This document shows positions 16,127-25,755 of a stretch of 64,000 nt of DNA, piece by piece. The stretch's first letter is position 1. The number at the start of each line of letters is the position of its first letter. Source of the DNA: an uncultured Dokdonia sp. (GTDB taxonomy: Bacteria > Bacteroidota > Bacteroidia > Flavobacteriales > Flavobacteriaceae); NCBI RefSeq assembly GCF_947492815.1, contig NZ_CANLOB010000005.1:62001-126000 (forward strand), read 5' to 3'. Both the position numbers and the translations under genes were made by a program. Under the pieces are notes generated by a model. The model had not been told where the DNA came from and did not search any database. It worked only from the letters and a program-made list of their open reading frames with translations.

Positions 16127-16783
16127 TTATTCGAAATCTTCGTCATCACCAGATTTTGGAGGAGGTCTTCTATGACCTTCATTTCCAGCTAAACTAGTAA
16201 CATCATCTTGAACTAATACTAAATTTGCTTTTCCAGGTGTTTTAAGTTTACCATTTTTGATTTTAAGATAATACTCTTGTAATTGTCCTACTGGAACCGC
16301 TGTAGGGTTTCCGTTTTGATTTTGAATAGCAAAAGCTACTTCATTTCCATCTTTTTTCATCGTTGGATTAAAGAATACCGTTTCAGCGTTTGGATGTGGT
16401 GAATTTTCCGTGTCATACTGCCCTAAATACACACGAATACCCATGATGTCAGTATTTGCTTCTTTTGCTTCTTGTTCTACATAATCTAAATACTGTCTTA
16501 ATTCTTTGTAATTAAACGTAAGGGAACGTGTTGCTTGGTAGTCGTCTACTTCTCCTACTTCTTCGTTTTCGTGAGTTTCTATTAGTTTTACTCTATTCTC
16601 ACCATAATTTTGATATAGGGCAATGGCTTCATCAAGCTCTATAGCCATATCTGGTCTTTCTACGACAACAATTGTTGGTGGTCCAGAATTACCATCATCT
16701 TCATTATTTGTGTGATCTCCTTTACAATCAACAAGCAAAAGGCTCATCATTGTAAACGGAATCATAAGATGTAAAAGTTTCAT
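16127..16783 (-). CDS. RPPP-tail lipoprotein (first of three)
   Basis: 218 residues. Lipobox LLVDC followed by Lys-Gly-Asp, then an Asn/Asp/Gly-rich linker. The conserved blocks shared with 14789-15433 are YQNYGENR, DYQATRSL, LRQYLDYVEQEA, AETVFFNP, TAVPVG and SLAGNEGHRRPPP (197-209), with an acidic end (GDDEDFE). First gene of the island in the direction of transcription, starting about 60 bp after the large hairpin that follows asnS. Family and function unknown. Confidence 0.87.
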   Translation of the reverse strand: MKLLHLMIPFTMMSLLLVDCKGDHTNNEDDGNSGPPTIVVVERPDMAIELDEAIALYQNYGENRVKLIETHENEEVGEVDDYQATRSLTFNYKELRQYLDYVEQEAKEANTDIMGIRVYLGQYDTENSPHPNAETVFFNPTMKKDGNEVAFAIQNQNGNPTAVPVGQLQEYYLKIKNGKLKTPGKANLVLVQDDVTSLAGNEGHRRPPPKSGDDEDFE

Positions 16784-16841
16784 AATTGTTTTTGGTTTTT
16801 GTGGTTATGAATGTGATTTTTGTAAGTTACAATGATACGTG

Positions 16842-16893
16842 TAGTAATTGCAAAAAAAAAGGGGCGAAAGCCCCTTTTTTTTTGCAATTACTA
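16842..16893 (-). terminator. Bidirectional terminator after asnS (24-bp perfect arms)
   Basis: Arms 16842-16865 and 16870-16893 are exact inverted repeats around a GAAA tetraloop; the GGGGC/GCCCC base is flanked by nine A and nine T. Works as an intrinsic terminator in either direction. It separates asnS from the RPPP island. Confidence 0.92.
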
Positions 16894-16989
16894 AACTAAT
16901 AGTCTTTATTCAGAAAAGTTTAGAATATGTTTTAGATACTGAAGCAAGTGTTTGAAAATTAAATATTTGGATATAGTATCGTTTGATGA

Positions 16990-18432
16990 TTAAAATTCAG
17001 CATGGCCAGGAAAACGAGGATAAGGAATCACATCTCTAATATTAGTCATACCTGTTGCAAAGAGTACTAAACGTTCAAAACCGAGGCCAAAACCACTATG
17101 AATACAGGTTCCAAATTTACGAGTGTCTAGGTACCACCATAACTCTTCTTCAGGAATATCTAAAGCAGCCATTTTTTCTTTAAGCACATCCAAACGTTCT
17201 TCTCGTTGTGATCCACCTACAATTTCTCCAATACCAGGAAATAAAATATCCATAGCACGTACCGTTTTTCCATCTTCATTTAAACGCATGTAAAATGCTT
17301 TGATGTTTGCAGGGTAATCAAAGAGAATCACAGGGCATTCAAAATGCTTTTCTACAAGATAACGCTCATGCTCACTTTGTAAATCAGCACCCCATTCATC
17401 TATGATGTATTTGAATTTCTTTTTCTTGTTTGGTTTACTGTTACGTAATATCGCAATCGCTTCTGTATAGCTTACACGCTTGAAGTTGTTGTTCATCACA
17501 AACGCTAGTTTCTCACGTAATAACATGCTAGCGCGCTCTGCTTGTGGTTTCTTTTTGTCTTCTTCAATAAGGCGATTTTCTAGGAATTCTAAATCATCTT
17601 GACAATGTTCTAATACGTATCCGATGACATATTTAATAAAATCTTCTGCAAGATCCATGTTGGCATCTAGATCATTAAAAGCAACCTCAGGCTCAATCAT
17701 CCAAAACTCAGCAAGATGACGTGAGGTATTGCTGTTTTCAGCTCTAAATGTAGGACCAAATGTATACACCTTTCCTAATCCTAAAGCATAGGTTTCGGCT
17801 TCTAGTTGTCCAGAAACTGTTAGATTGGTTTCTTTTCCAAAAAAGTCTTGACTGTAATCAATGCTTCCATCTTCTTTTTTAGGAGGATTATTAAGATCCA
17901 GTCCTGTTACTTGAAACATTTCTCCAGCACCTTCTGCATCACTCCCTGTAATCATAGGTGTGTGTGCTTGGAAAAAACCATTTTCATTAAAATATTGATG
18001 AACTGCAAATGACAGTTTAGAGCGCATTCTCATAATAGCCCCAAAAGTATTGGTACGTACACGTAAGTGTGCTTGCTCACGCAATTTTTCTAAAGTATGG
18101 CGTTTAGGAGATAAAATGGTAAGTTTTACTTCTTCTGGATCGGCATCTCCTTCTATTTCTATAGATTTTACCTTGATCTCTACACGTTGTCCAGCTCCTT
18201 GACTCTCTTCAAGAACTCCAGTTACTACAATAGCGGCACCTGTATTAATGCGATTTAAGAGCGCGTCGTCCATATTCTCATAGTCTACGACGCATTGTAT
18301 GTTTTTAATGGTAGAACCATCATTAAGTGCAATAAATTGATTAGCTCTAAAAGAGCGTACCCATCCTTTTACAGTGAACTCCTGATGTATAGCATCACTT
18401 GCTAAAAGATCAATAATAGAGATATAGGTCAT
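16990..18432 (-). CDS. asnS: Asparagine--tRNA ligase
   Basis: 480 residues, the family's usual length. N-terminal OB-fold anticodon-binding domain (about 1-115; [21 protein letters not shown]), then a class II catalytic domain with [26 protein letters not shown] reduced here to motif 2 ([17 protein letters not shown]) and the C-terminal motif 3 [12 protein letters not shown], ending [12 protein letters not shown]. Charges tRNA-Asn in the cytoplasm. Transcribed from its own leader, which contains two hairpins, and closed by a long terminator. In related genomes I recall rpoN following directly; here the RPPP island lies between. Confidence 0.97.
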   Translation of the reverse strand: MTYISIIDLLASDAIHQEFTVKGWVRSFRANQFIALNDGSTIKNIQCVVDYENMDDALLNRINTGAAIVVTGVLEESQGAGQRVEIKVKSIEIEGDADPEEVKLTILSPKRHTLEKLREQAHLRVRTNTFGAIMRMRSKLSFAVHQYFNENGFFQAHTPMITGSDAEGAGEMFQVTGLDLNNPPKKEDGSIDYSQDFFGKETNLTVSGQLEAETYALGLGKVYTFGPTFRAENSNTSRHLAEFWMIEPEVAFNDLDANMDLAEDFIKYVIGYVLEHCQDDLEFLENRLIEEDKKKPQAERASMLLREKLAFVMNNNFKRVSYTEAIAILRNSKPNKKKKFKYIIDEWGADLQSEHERYLVEKHFECPVILFDYPANIKAFYMRLNEDGKTVRAMDILFPGIGEIVGGSQREERLDVLKEKMAALDIPEEELWWYLDTRKFGTCIHSGFGLGFERLVLFATGMTNIRDVIPYPRFPGHAEF

Positions 18433-18447
18433 GGTATTTTAATTTTT

Positions 18448-18488
18448 AATCCCGTCTTGGGATTGATTCCTTCGGTGTTTTAGACCGA
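18448..18488 (-). promoter_or_regulatory. Two hairpins in the asnS 5' leader
   Basis: AATCCC-GTCTT-GGGATT (18448-18464) and TCGGT-GTTTTAG-ACCGA (18472-18488) lie just before the asnS start. They are not a T-box (no specifier loop or T-box sequence). Possible attenuator or leader structure; nothing else is seen in 18489-18621. Confidence 0.4.
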
Positions 18489-18621
18489 TACTTACTTATA
18501 TTTCAAATCATTCCTTTACTATAAAGGGTTTAATTTGCGAACCGCAAATATAAATGATGTTTTGAAAATGACAGCCTACTTTGTTAAGGGAATACTGTTT
18601 TTTGATTCGAATTTTACTTTA

Positions 18622-18641
18622 TACGCTTTCGCGAAAGCGTA
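18622..18641. repeat. Palindrome copy TACGCTTTCGCGAAAGCGTA
   Basis: Perfect 20-bp palindrome, intergenic between asnS and the RND transporter gene. The most complete copy and a good consensus. Confidence 0.95.
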
Positions 18642-18683
18642 AACAGGAACATTTATCAAATTAGAATATGCTTTATAAGTCGT

Positions 18684-21110
18684 TTAGCTTGTGGTATTCT
18701 CTTCGGAAGGGTCGTTTTTTGTCTCCTGCTCTTCGTTTAATTCTGTGATGATTTGCAATGCAGGTTCTTTGAGTGTTTTCTTGTTGGCAATACTGCGTTC
18801 CAACGAAAGTAATAGGGAAGGGAGGAGCAATAGGTTGGCTAACATAGCAAATAATAGTGTAGCGCTTACCAAACCTCCTAAAGCAACAGTTCCTCCAAAA
18901 CTACTAATCATAAAAACAGAGAACCCAAAGAATAATACGATGGATGTATAGAACATGCTGACCCCGGTTTCGCGTAAGGATGCATACACAGATTTTTTAA
19001 TTTTCCACCTGCTAGCGCGTAATTCTTGCCTGTATTTTGCTAAGAAATGTATAGTGTCATCTACAGATATTCCAAATGCAATACTAAATACTAATATGGT
19101 AGATGGTTTTATAGGGATGCCTATAAAGCCCATCATTCCTGCAGTGACTAATAACGGTAATAAATTAGGTATGAGAGATACAAGAATCATTTTAAATGAT
19201 CGGAACATCCATGCCATAAATAGGGCAATAAGGAGAATAGCAAGTGATAAACTAATGACTAAATTGTTTACTAAATAGTTGGTTCCTTTTTGAAATACAA
19301 GTGCTTTTCCAGTTAGCGTCACTTCATAACGTTCTTCTGGAAATAGTGTTTTAATTTTTGCTCTTAAATTTTCTTCGGCACGTTCCATTTTATCAGTGCC
19401 AATGTCTTTCATAAAGGTTGTGATACGTGCATATTGCCCAGTACTATCTACATAGGCTCCCATGAGGTTGGTTTGCTCTGAAAAACTACTGGTATATGGT
19501 AGGATAAAATTACGTTCGTTACTACTCGGTAATTGATAGTATTTTGGAGAGCCATTATAATAGGCTTGTTTTGCATACTTTACTAAGTTGACTATAGAGA
19601 CAGGCTTCGATAGCTCTGGTTGTTCTTCTATTACCTGACTTAGTTCATCCATACGTTTTAAAGTAGCCAGCTTCATGACTCCTTTTTTACGTTTAGTGTC
19701 TATTAAGATTTCTAAAGGCATGATGCCATCAAACTCTTCTTCAAAAAACTTAATGTCTTGAAAAAAAGCAGTTTTTTTAGGCATATCTTCTATGAGACTT
19801 CCAGAAATACGTATTTGATTGATACCTATCATGCTTGCCGTTAATAAGATGATGCTCACAATGTAAATGGCTATACGATGGTTTCTCACCATACGTTCCA
19901 TCCAATTTACAAATCCTTCAATCCAATTTTTGCCTAAATGTTTTAAATGTTTCTCTTTTGGAGGAGGCATATAACTGTATATGATAGGAATGATTAATAA
20001 GGATAATAAGAATATTCCTATGATATTGATACTTGCAACAACCCCAAACTCTTTTAATAAAGAGCTCTCCGTAAGAATGAATGTAGCAAATCCTGAAGCC
20101 GTTGTAATATTGGTCATCAGTGTGGCATTTCCAACCTTCGTAATTACACGTTGTAATGCTTTTATCTTATTACCATGCATCTTGTATTCATGCTGGTACT
20201 TATTAATTAAAAAGATGCAATTTGGAATTCCAATAACGATAATAAGAGGTGGTATAAGCGCTGTAAGCACCGTGATTTCATATCTAAGTAATCCTAAGAA
20301 TCCAAAAGCCCACATAACTCCAATAATTACGGTAATCATAGAAATAAAGGTGGCTCTATACGATCTAAAGAAGAAAAAGAATATTAATGAAGTCACTAAT
20401 AAAGCGGCTCCTACAAATAAACCTATCTCATCTATAATATTTTGAGAATTAAGTGTGCGTATGTAGGGCATCCCACTTGTACGAACTTTAATGCCTGATG
20501 CTGACTCAAAATTTGCTATTAATGGTACAAGATCATTAACAATAAAATCTCTTCGCGCTGGGGTGTTTACAATTGCTTTATCTAGATAGATAGCAGATCG
20601 TACCGTACCCGTTTCTTTATTGTAAATTAAGTTTTCGTAAAACGGCAGGTCATTAAATAACTGCTTTCTATAATCTGACGCTTGTTTTGTAGAAGTTACA
20701 CTATCTGTAATAAATGATTTTAAATCAAATCGAGCAGGATTCTCTTGTTTGTCAAGTAATTTAAGATCTTTTAGAGAGATGGATAAGGTAACCTCTTCAT
20801 ACTGATCTATTTTTTCAGATAGACTGTTCCAAGCATTTAGAACGGATGGTGTAAATAAACTATCATTTTTGATTCCTATAACAATAAGATTTCCTTCTTC
20901 GCCAAATTTATCAAGGAATGTATTGTATTCTAAGTTGACTTCATGATCATCAGGAAGTAGGTTTGCTTCTGTGTAGGTAAATCGCATGTGTGTCCACTGC
21001 ATTCCTAATAAAATAGTAGCACCGATAACAAGTATAAGAATGAGAAGTTTATTGCGCAGAATAATGCCTGCAATGCTCTCCCAAAATCCTGAACTTAAAA
21101 ACTTGGCCAT
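18684..21110 (-). CDS. RND superfamily (MMPL/patched-like) transporter
   Basis: 808 residues. One N-terminal helix (about 20-40), a large periplasmic loop, five helices at about 225-380, a second N-terminal-like helix near 410, a second loop and a final five-helix block near 620-770: the duplicated RND plan. The conserved core GISVDDTIHFLAKYR is present near residue 690 and the matching IGIPNCIFLINKYQ near 300; the second lacks the Asp pair. Family members export lipids, sterol-like compounds or drugs using the proton gradient. No periplasmic adaptor or outer-membrane factor gene is adjacent, which fits the MMPL/HAE group more than AcrB. Followed after 65 bp by DUF5686 gene's start side only. 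Confidence 0.88.
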   Translation of the reverse strand: MAKFLSSGFWESIAGIILRNKLLILILVIGATILLGMQWTHMRFTYTEANLLPDDHEVNLEYNTFLDKFGEEGNLIVIGIKNDSLFTPSVLNAWNSLSEKIDQYEEVTLSISLKDLKLLDKQENPARFDLKSFITDSVTSTKQASDYRKQLFNDLPFYENLIYNKETGTVRSAIYLDKAIVNTPARRDFIVNDLVPLIANFESASGIKVRTSGMPYIRTLNSQNIIDEIGLFVGAALLVTSLIFFFFFRSYRATFISMITVIIGVMWAFGFLGLLRYEITVLTALIPPLIIVIGIPNCIFLINKYQHEYKMHGNKIKALQRVITKVGNATLMTNITTASGFATFILTESSLLKEFGVVASINIIGIFLLSLLIIPIIYSYMPPPKEKHLKHLGKNWIEGFVNWMERMVRNHRIAIYIVSIILLTASMIGINQIRISGSLIEDMPKKTAFFQDIKFFEEEFDGIMPLEILIDTKRKKGVMKLATLKRMDELSQVIEEQPELSKPVSIVNLVKYAKQAYYNGSPKYYQLPSSNERNFILPYTSSFSEQTNLMGAYVDSTGQYARITTFMKDIGTDKMERAEENLRAKIKTLFPEERYEVTLTGKALVFQKGTNYLVNNLVISLSLAILLIALFMAWMFRSFKMILVSLIPNLLPLLVTAGMMGFIGIPIKPSTILVFSIAFGISVDDTIHFLAKYRQELRASRWKIKKSVYASLRETGVSMFYTSIVLFFGFSVFMISSFGGTVALGGLVSATLLFAMLANLLLLPSLLLSLERSIANKKTLKEPALQIITELNEEQETKNDPSEENTTS

Positions 21111-21175
21111 TATCGCTGTTTACTACCGCAAAGGTATTCTTTTATTAAAGAAAATCCGAGAATGATGATACTTTT

Positions 21176-23293
21176 CTAAAGTTGTAAATTAAAAGTAAAT
21201 TTAAAGGCAATATTGTCTTCAAAATTAGGCAGATGATAGGCGCCATATCTATAGGTGAAACTTGTTCCAAAACCAAAGATTAATTTGTTGATTTCGAAAC
21301 CTGTTTCTGTGTATCCTTCTCTTAAAGAGCCAAATTGAATATCTAAATGATCTTCAGGATTGCTAATATCTCCTATCGCAAATCGACTAATAAATACCAT
21401 TTCAGGTTTAAATCGCTTGCTGATATTAAATGGTGCAAGTCTGTGTTTTAGTTGTGCCGTAAATAACCTATCTGAGAAAAACTCACTAAAGAACATGGTT
21501 TCAAAACTATTGACTCCGGCTACAGAAAAGCGTTGAAGTATGGTTTCTTTTGTAGGGGCATTAGGATATGCTTGAAATAAATGGGTGATAGGAAGATCTC
21601 CAAAACCTACATTGCCTTCTATGAGAAGCTCTGTGGCAGACTTGTTAAGTCTATCGAGTCTGTAAAATACTTTGGCACCTATTTTAGTGAAATTAAAATC
21701 TCCTTCTAGGCCGTCTATACTTTGTGAAATCTGAGCAGTTACTTTTGGATATCCATCATATACTTCATTTATGCCACTATTGGTTTTCATAAATTTACTG
21801 CCAGGACTCCATCGTATGCCTGCGGTTGCTTCTGTAATATTATAATTACTTATTTCTTCTCCGTCTTTTATATATCGGTAGGGAGTGGTTTGTTCTATAC
21901 GTCTATGAGCGACCTGAAATTCAGAGAGTAGTTTTGGAGCAATGCGGTATTCAAGATTTGTACGTGTCGTTCGGTGTTTGTAAAATAAATTAATATTGAC
22001 GAGTCTAGGTTCAAATAAGGAATATACACGTCGGTCAGTCAAATAAGCATAGTTTCCTACTTCTTCTAGATCACTATTATATGTTAAGCTAAGCCAAGCA
22101 TCTTTTTTAGCATCTAGAAGTACACCACCACCAGCACCATACTTAATATCTTTGTCTTTAAAACCATAGGCACCATAACCTTCTATGCGAAATCTTTTTG
22201 AAAAACTTTCATTAGTGACGCCACCTAAGCCTAGTCGTAAGCCTTCAAAATTGTTGAATTTTACTGGGTAAGTAAGGTCAAAATCAAAGAAATTGACGCT
22301 GTAATAACCGACACTAAAATTATTAATCGTTCCTAAACGACGTTCTATATTTTCAGCGCTGATTATACGTTCTATCTCGGAAAAACTACGCTTGTCTTTA
22401 TTCGTGAGTTCTTCTAAACGATACTCTTGCCAAAAGCTAGGGGGTTTTTCGGTAGCATCTGACGCTATTGTTATAGAGTAAGGTTGTGTTTGTATTTCTT
22501 TCGCTTTAAGCGAAAAATTACTATTACTAGTAGTAGAAACGAGATACTTTTTAGTAATCATTTCTTCTAAATCTTCCTCTTGTAATGTTCCTATGGAAAT
22601 ACGCCCTCCAAAAAAGGAAAGTCGTCTGTCGCTATTTCCTTTGTCTATAAATAATGCTCTATTTTTCTGTAAATAAAGACCCGTTTCTTCATTAAGGATA
22701 TAGGATTGGGTAAGCTTTATTTTTATGGCATCATCTAGACTTACTTCTACATTTTTAATAGCAAGTTTTTCTTTGTCTAATACCATAACACCAGATAGCC
22801 CGGGAACTGCTCTGGGTCTTTTAGGTGTAAAGGAAATATGTATTTCATCTGCAGCATCAGAAGGGACGGTGTCGTATATATAATTTCTAACCCCTCTACG
22901 GGATAAGATACCTGCATATCGTGTGTTGAAAATCACAAAATCTTCATCATAAAATGAGTGTGATTGTAAATCTACGGCAAGTACTTCATATCGGGTTTTT
23001 TTAAATCCAGCCAATTGAAAGCCTGTAATGTCTTCAACAAAACCTTGTGATGAGGTATAACTAGTGTTACTTACTTTTTCAGATAAATAGCTGTGAGTGC
23101 TAGAACTAAGACTGTCAGTAATGATGGTTTTTTCATAACTCGTGTAGGCGTAATTTGGTAAAACTACTCGTGGGTCATTACTATCTCGTAGTGAGATAGC
23201 CTTTTGTATAAGTTCTTCTGCTGTTTTGTTAGATTTAGTTTGCGCAAAAGAAGTGGCTTGTATACATAATAAAACAACAAGTATTTTATACAT
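21176..23293 (-). CDS. DUF5686 family outer-membrane protein
   Basis: 705 residues. Signal peptide (ILVVLLCIQATSFAQ). It lacks the N-terminal CarboxypepD_reg-like domain that many DUF5686 proteins carry and begins directly with the YTSYEKT region. Middle strands include GLSGVMVLDKEK and VSLDDAIKIKL. The C-terminal half is a beta-barrel with repeated aromatic-ended strands, finishing in FKFTFNLQL. Members are found in Bacteroidetes outer membranes, function not established. The gene precedes the RND transporter on the same strand (65-bp gap), so they may be one unit; a terminator separates it from frr upstream. Confidence 0.85.
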   Translation of the reverse strand: MYKILVVLLCIQATSFAQTKSNKTAEELIQKAISLRDSNDPRVVLPNYAYTSYEKTIITDSLSSSTHSYLSEKVSNTSYTSSQGFVEDITGFQLAGFKKTRYEVLAVDLQSHSFYDEDFVIFNTRYAGILSRRGVRNYIYDTVPSDAADEIHISFTPKRPRAVPGLSGVMVLDKEKLAIKNVEVSLDDAIKIKLTQSYILNEETGLYLQKNRALFIDKGNSDRRLSFFGGRISIGTLQEEDLEEMITKKYLVSTTSNSNFSLKAKEIQTQPYSITIASDATEKPPSFWQEYRLEELTNKDKRSFSEIERIISAENIERRLGTINNFSVGYYSVNFFDFDLTYPVKFNNFEGLRLGLGGVTNESFSKRFRIEGYGAYGFKDKDIKYGAGGGVLLDAKKDAWLSLTYNSDLEEVGNYAYLTDRRVYSLFEPRLVNINLFYKHRTTRTNLEYRIAPKLLSEFQVAHRRIEQTTPYRYIKDGEEISNYNITEATAGIRWSPGSKFMKTNSGINEVYDGYPKVTAQISQSIDGLEGDFNFTKIGAKVFYRLDRLNKSATELLIEGNVGFGDLPITHLFQAYPNAPTKETILQRFSVAGVNSFETMFFSEFFSDRLFTAQLKHRLAPFNISKRFKPEMVFISRFAIGDISNPEDHLDIQFGSLREGYTETGFEINKLIFGFGTSFTYRYGAYHLPNFEDNIAFKFTFNLQL

Positions 23294-23322
23294 AGAGAGT
23301 TTATAGTGAATTCAAATGTATT

Positions 23323-23352
23323 AAAAAAGCGACCGATAGCGGTCGCTTTTTG
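23323..23352 (-). terminator. Terminator of frr
   Basis: Stem AGCGACCG (23328-23335), loop ATAG, CGGTCGCT (23340-23347), with T-run on the minus strand. Confidence 0.9.
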
Positions 23353-23378
23353 TATTAGTTTAACGATCGTCTTATGAA

Positions 23379-23936
23379 TTAAACGGTCATTATTTCTTTT
23401 TCTTTTGCAGCGAGTGTATCATCTACTTGTTTAATGTAAGTATCTGTAAGATTTTGCACATCAATTTCTGCATTTTTGACAGCATCTTCAGAAACATCAT
23501 CTAATTTTTTTAGATCATTATTAGCGTTTTTTCTATCGTTACGAACTCCAATTCTCGCGTCTTCTGCTTCAGAACGAGCTTGTTTTACAAGGTCTTTACG
23601 TCTTTCTTCTGTAAGAGGAGGGACGTTTATAATTACACTTTCTCCATTATTCATAGGATTAAAGCCTAGATTCGAATTGATAATAGCGCGTTCTATATCT
23701 CCAATAATTGATTTTTCCCAAGGTTGTATAGATATAGTTCGTCCATCTGGAGTATTTACATTGGCTACCTGTGCAAGTGGTGTTGGGCTACCATAATAAT
23801 CTACCATCACTCCTTGTAACATAGCAGGACTAGCTTTTCCAGCGCGAATAGTTAGTAATCTTTTTGCAAGATGATTGATAGCACCTTCCATTGCTTCTTT
23901 AGTACTATCTAATATAAATTGAATTTCTTCATTCAT
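23379..23936 (-). CDS. frr: Ribosome recycling factor
   Basis: 185 residues, the standard length. Family blocks visible: LLTIRAGKASPAML, VNTPDGRTISIQPWEKS, GESVIINVPPLTEERRKDLVKQ and the long C-terminal coiled helix with DTYIKQVDDTLAAKEKEI. With EF-G it splits the post-termination ribosome. Downstream of pyrH by about 50 bp on the same strand, the classical pyrH-frr pair. Confidence 0.97.
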   Translation of the reverse strand: MNEEIQFILDSTKEAMEGAINHLAKRLLTIRAGKASPAMLQGVMVDYYGSPTPLAQVANVNTPDGRTISIQPWEKSIIGDIERAIINSNLGFNPMNNGESVIINVPPLTEERRKDLVKQARSEAEDARIGVRNDRKNANNDLKKLDDVSEDAVKNAEIDVQNLTDTYIKQVDDTLAAKEKEIMTV

Positions 23937-23988
23937 AATGTAACATATTTTATACGCAATTTAACAAAAACTACGCCATATACTAATT

Positions 23989-24696
23989 CTATAGGTTTAC
24001 TGTGGTTCCTATTTGTTCTCCAGTCACTACTTTTAATAGGTTTCCTGGGGTGTTCATGTCAAAAACAATAATAGGAAGTTCATTTTCTTGACTTAGCGTA
24101 AATGCTGTAGTATCCATTACTTTTAAGCCTTTACGCAATACGTCGTCAAATGAGATATTGTCATACTTTACTGCGTCACTATTCTTTTCTGGATCTGCGG
24201 TGTAAATTCCATCAACGCGAGTTCCTTTAAGAATTACATCAGCTTCTATTTCAATAGCACGTAAAACGGCTGCTGAATCTGTTGTGAAATAAGGGTTTCC
24301 TGTACCACCTCCAAAAATAACAACACGTCCTTTTTCTAAGTGACGCATCGCTTTTCTTCTTATAAAAGGTTCTGCAACTTCATTTATTTTTATAGCTGTT
24401 TGAAGTCGTGTAGGGATGTCTGCATCTTCTAATGCATCTTGTAATGCAAGTCCGTTTATTACAGTAGCAAGCATTCCCATGTGATCACTTTGTACACGAT
24501 CCATTCCTTTGCTTGCCCCAGCAACACCTCTAAAGATGTTTCCGCCACCTATTACGATAGCAATTTGAACTCCAGTATCAATTACTTTTTTGATGTCTGT
24601 AGCATATTCAGATAGGCGTTTAGGGTCAATACCATATTGGCGATCACCCATTAAGGACTCGCCAGATAACTTAAGTAATATTCTTTTGTATGTCAT
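23989..24696 (-). CDS. pyrH: UMP kinase
   Basis: 235 residues. [10 protein letters not shown] at the N-terminus, [24 protein letters not shown] and the C-terminal GTTVNL. Phosphorylates UMP to UDP for pyrimidine nucleotide supply; hexameric and cytoplasmic. Sits upstream of frr. A TATATTTG box lies 18 bp before the ATG on the minus strand with a weak -33. Confidence 0.97.
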   Translation of the reverse strand: MTYKRILLKLSGESLMGDRQYGIDPKRLSEYATDIKKVIDTGVQIAIVIGGGNIFRGVAGASKGMDRVQSDHMGMLATVINGLALQDALEDADIPTRLQTAIKINEVAEPFIRRKAMRHLEKGRVVIFGGGTGNPYFTTDSAAVLRAIEIEADVILKGTRVDGIYTADPEKNSDAVKYDNISFDDVLRKGLKVMDTTAFTLSQENELPIIVFDMNTPGNLLKVVTGEQIGTTVNL

Positions 24697-24713
24697 AGGT
24701 TGAAAAGATTATG

Positions 24714-24721
24714 CAAATATA
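24714..24721 (-). promoter_or_regulatory. -7 box of pyrH
   Basis: TATATTTG on the minus strand, perfect TAnnTTTG; 19 bp upstream lies TTTA (3 of 4 to TTTG). Confidence 0.5.
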
Positions 24722-24973
24722 GTGCTTATGCTACTTTTTTAAAGAAATTCTTTTAAGCAAGATGAAAGTAAATAAGTTAGTGCTTTTTTAAAATGTAAAA
24801 TCGAAAGAATGCTGTTTTATGCTATAAAGTGGTTGTTTTTATGTAAACTATTATAAACTCTTACCTTTTGGAAGTGGCAAGTTTATTATATTTATGACAT
24901 AAATATATAAGTGTTGCTATGCACGTATTATTTTCCAAAATATTTATTAAAATCAAAAATGTATACATCAATT

Positions 24974-25675
24974 ATGAACAAATTATTCAAACTAAGTTAT
25001 CTGATTATTCTTTCATTCTTTATTAGTTGTGGAAGTGATGATGATGGAGGTCCAACAGGAGGAGGTCCAACAGGTCCAGGTTTACCAGAAGCTAGTGCTT
25101 CATATACTATTGAATTAACAACCAATTTTAATCAAACAGATAATCCTCAGGATTATCCTACAAATGCTTCTTTTGGAACTATTGTAGCAATAGCGCATGC
25201 TCCTGAAGTATCTGTATATTCACTTGGTCAGTTAGCATCAGACGGTATGGCTTTGTATGCAGAGTCTGGTGATGTAGATGGTCTTGCTGCTTTTATAAGT
25301 ACTTCTTTAGGAGAAGAGGGAGATGGGTTGTTTAGCATTACTACAGCAGGAATGGTAGGTCCTGAATCATCAGCTAGTACGTCTGTTACAGTAACACCTA
25401 CGCGTACTAGAATTACTGTTTTAGCTAGATTAAATCCTAGTCCAGATTGGTTCTTAGGAGTAAGTTCATTTAATGTTGTAAATGGAGATGAGCTTATAGA
25501 CTTAGAAGAAATGGAATTACGTCCTATAGATGCAGGTGTTATTCTAGGAGATACTTATGAAGCAAATGATGGTGATGAAAATGCTGCTATAAGTATTTAT
25601 GATGGAGCTCCATTCGGAAATGGAAACCCACTTACAGAGCCTCTAGCAAATCTTGTGATTGAGAGAGATAATTAG
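24974..25675 (+). CDS. Spondin-domain surface lipoprotein
   Basis: 233 residues from ATG 24974; earlier in-frame GTG and ATG codons precede the lipoprotein signal and add nothing recognisable. Lipobox FFISC followed by Gly-Ser-Asp-Asp-Asp and a Gly/Pro/Thr spacer (GGPTGGGPTGPG). The rest matches the Spondin_N fold: YTIELTTNFNQTDNPQDYP, FGTIVAIAHAP, and LARLNPSPDWFLGVSS, the diagnostic block. Spondin domains bind matrix or surfaces in animals; in bacteria the role is unknown but adhesion is plausible. Single gene with a bidirectional terminator shared with tsf. Confidence 0.88.
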   Translation: MNKLFKLSYLIILSFFISCGSDDDGGPTGGGPTGPGLPEASASYTIELTTNFNQTDNPQDYPTNASFGTIVAIAHAPEVSVYSLGQLASDGMALYAESGDVDGLAAFISTSLGEEGDGLFSITTAGMVGPESSASTSVTVTPTRTRITVLARLNPSPDWFLGVSSFNVVNGDELIDLEEMELRPIDAGVILGDTYEANDGDENAAISIYDGAPFGNGNPLTEPLANLVIERDN

Positions 25676-25697
25676 TATTAGAAATAACAATATATAA

Positions 25698-25733
25698 AAA
25701 ATGCGCTCTAAATAAATAGAGCGCATTTTTTTA
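25698..25733. terminator. Bidirectional terminator between the spondin gene and tsf
   Basis: ATGCGCTCTA (25701-25710), loop AATAAA, TAGAGCGCAT (25717-25726), with A-run before and T-run after. Confidence 0.93.
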
Positions 25734-25755
25734 TGTGTATTTGATATTCTTTTGC

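Noticed and set aside
18433..18621. T-box riboswitch before asnS
   Set aside because: No specifier loop, no T-box consensus and no terminator/antiterminator pair; only two short hairpins.
22496..22516. TTCGCTTTAAGCGAA as another palindrome copy
   Set aside because: Lacks the CGCG centre and has no consensus flanks; a chance coding match inside the DUF5686 gene.
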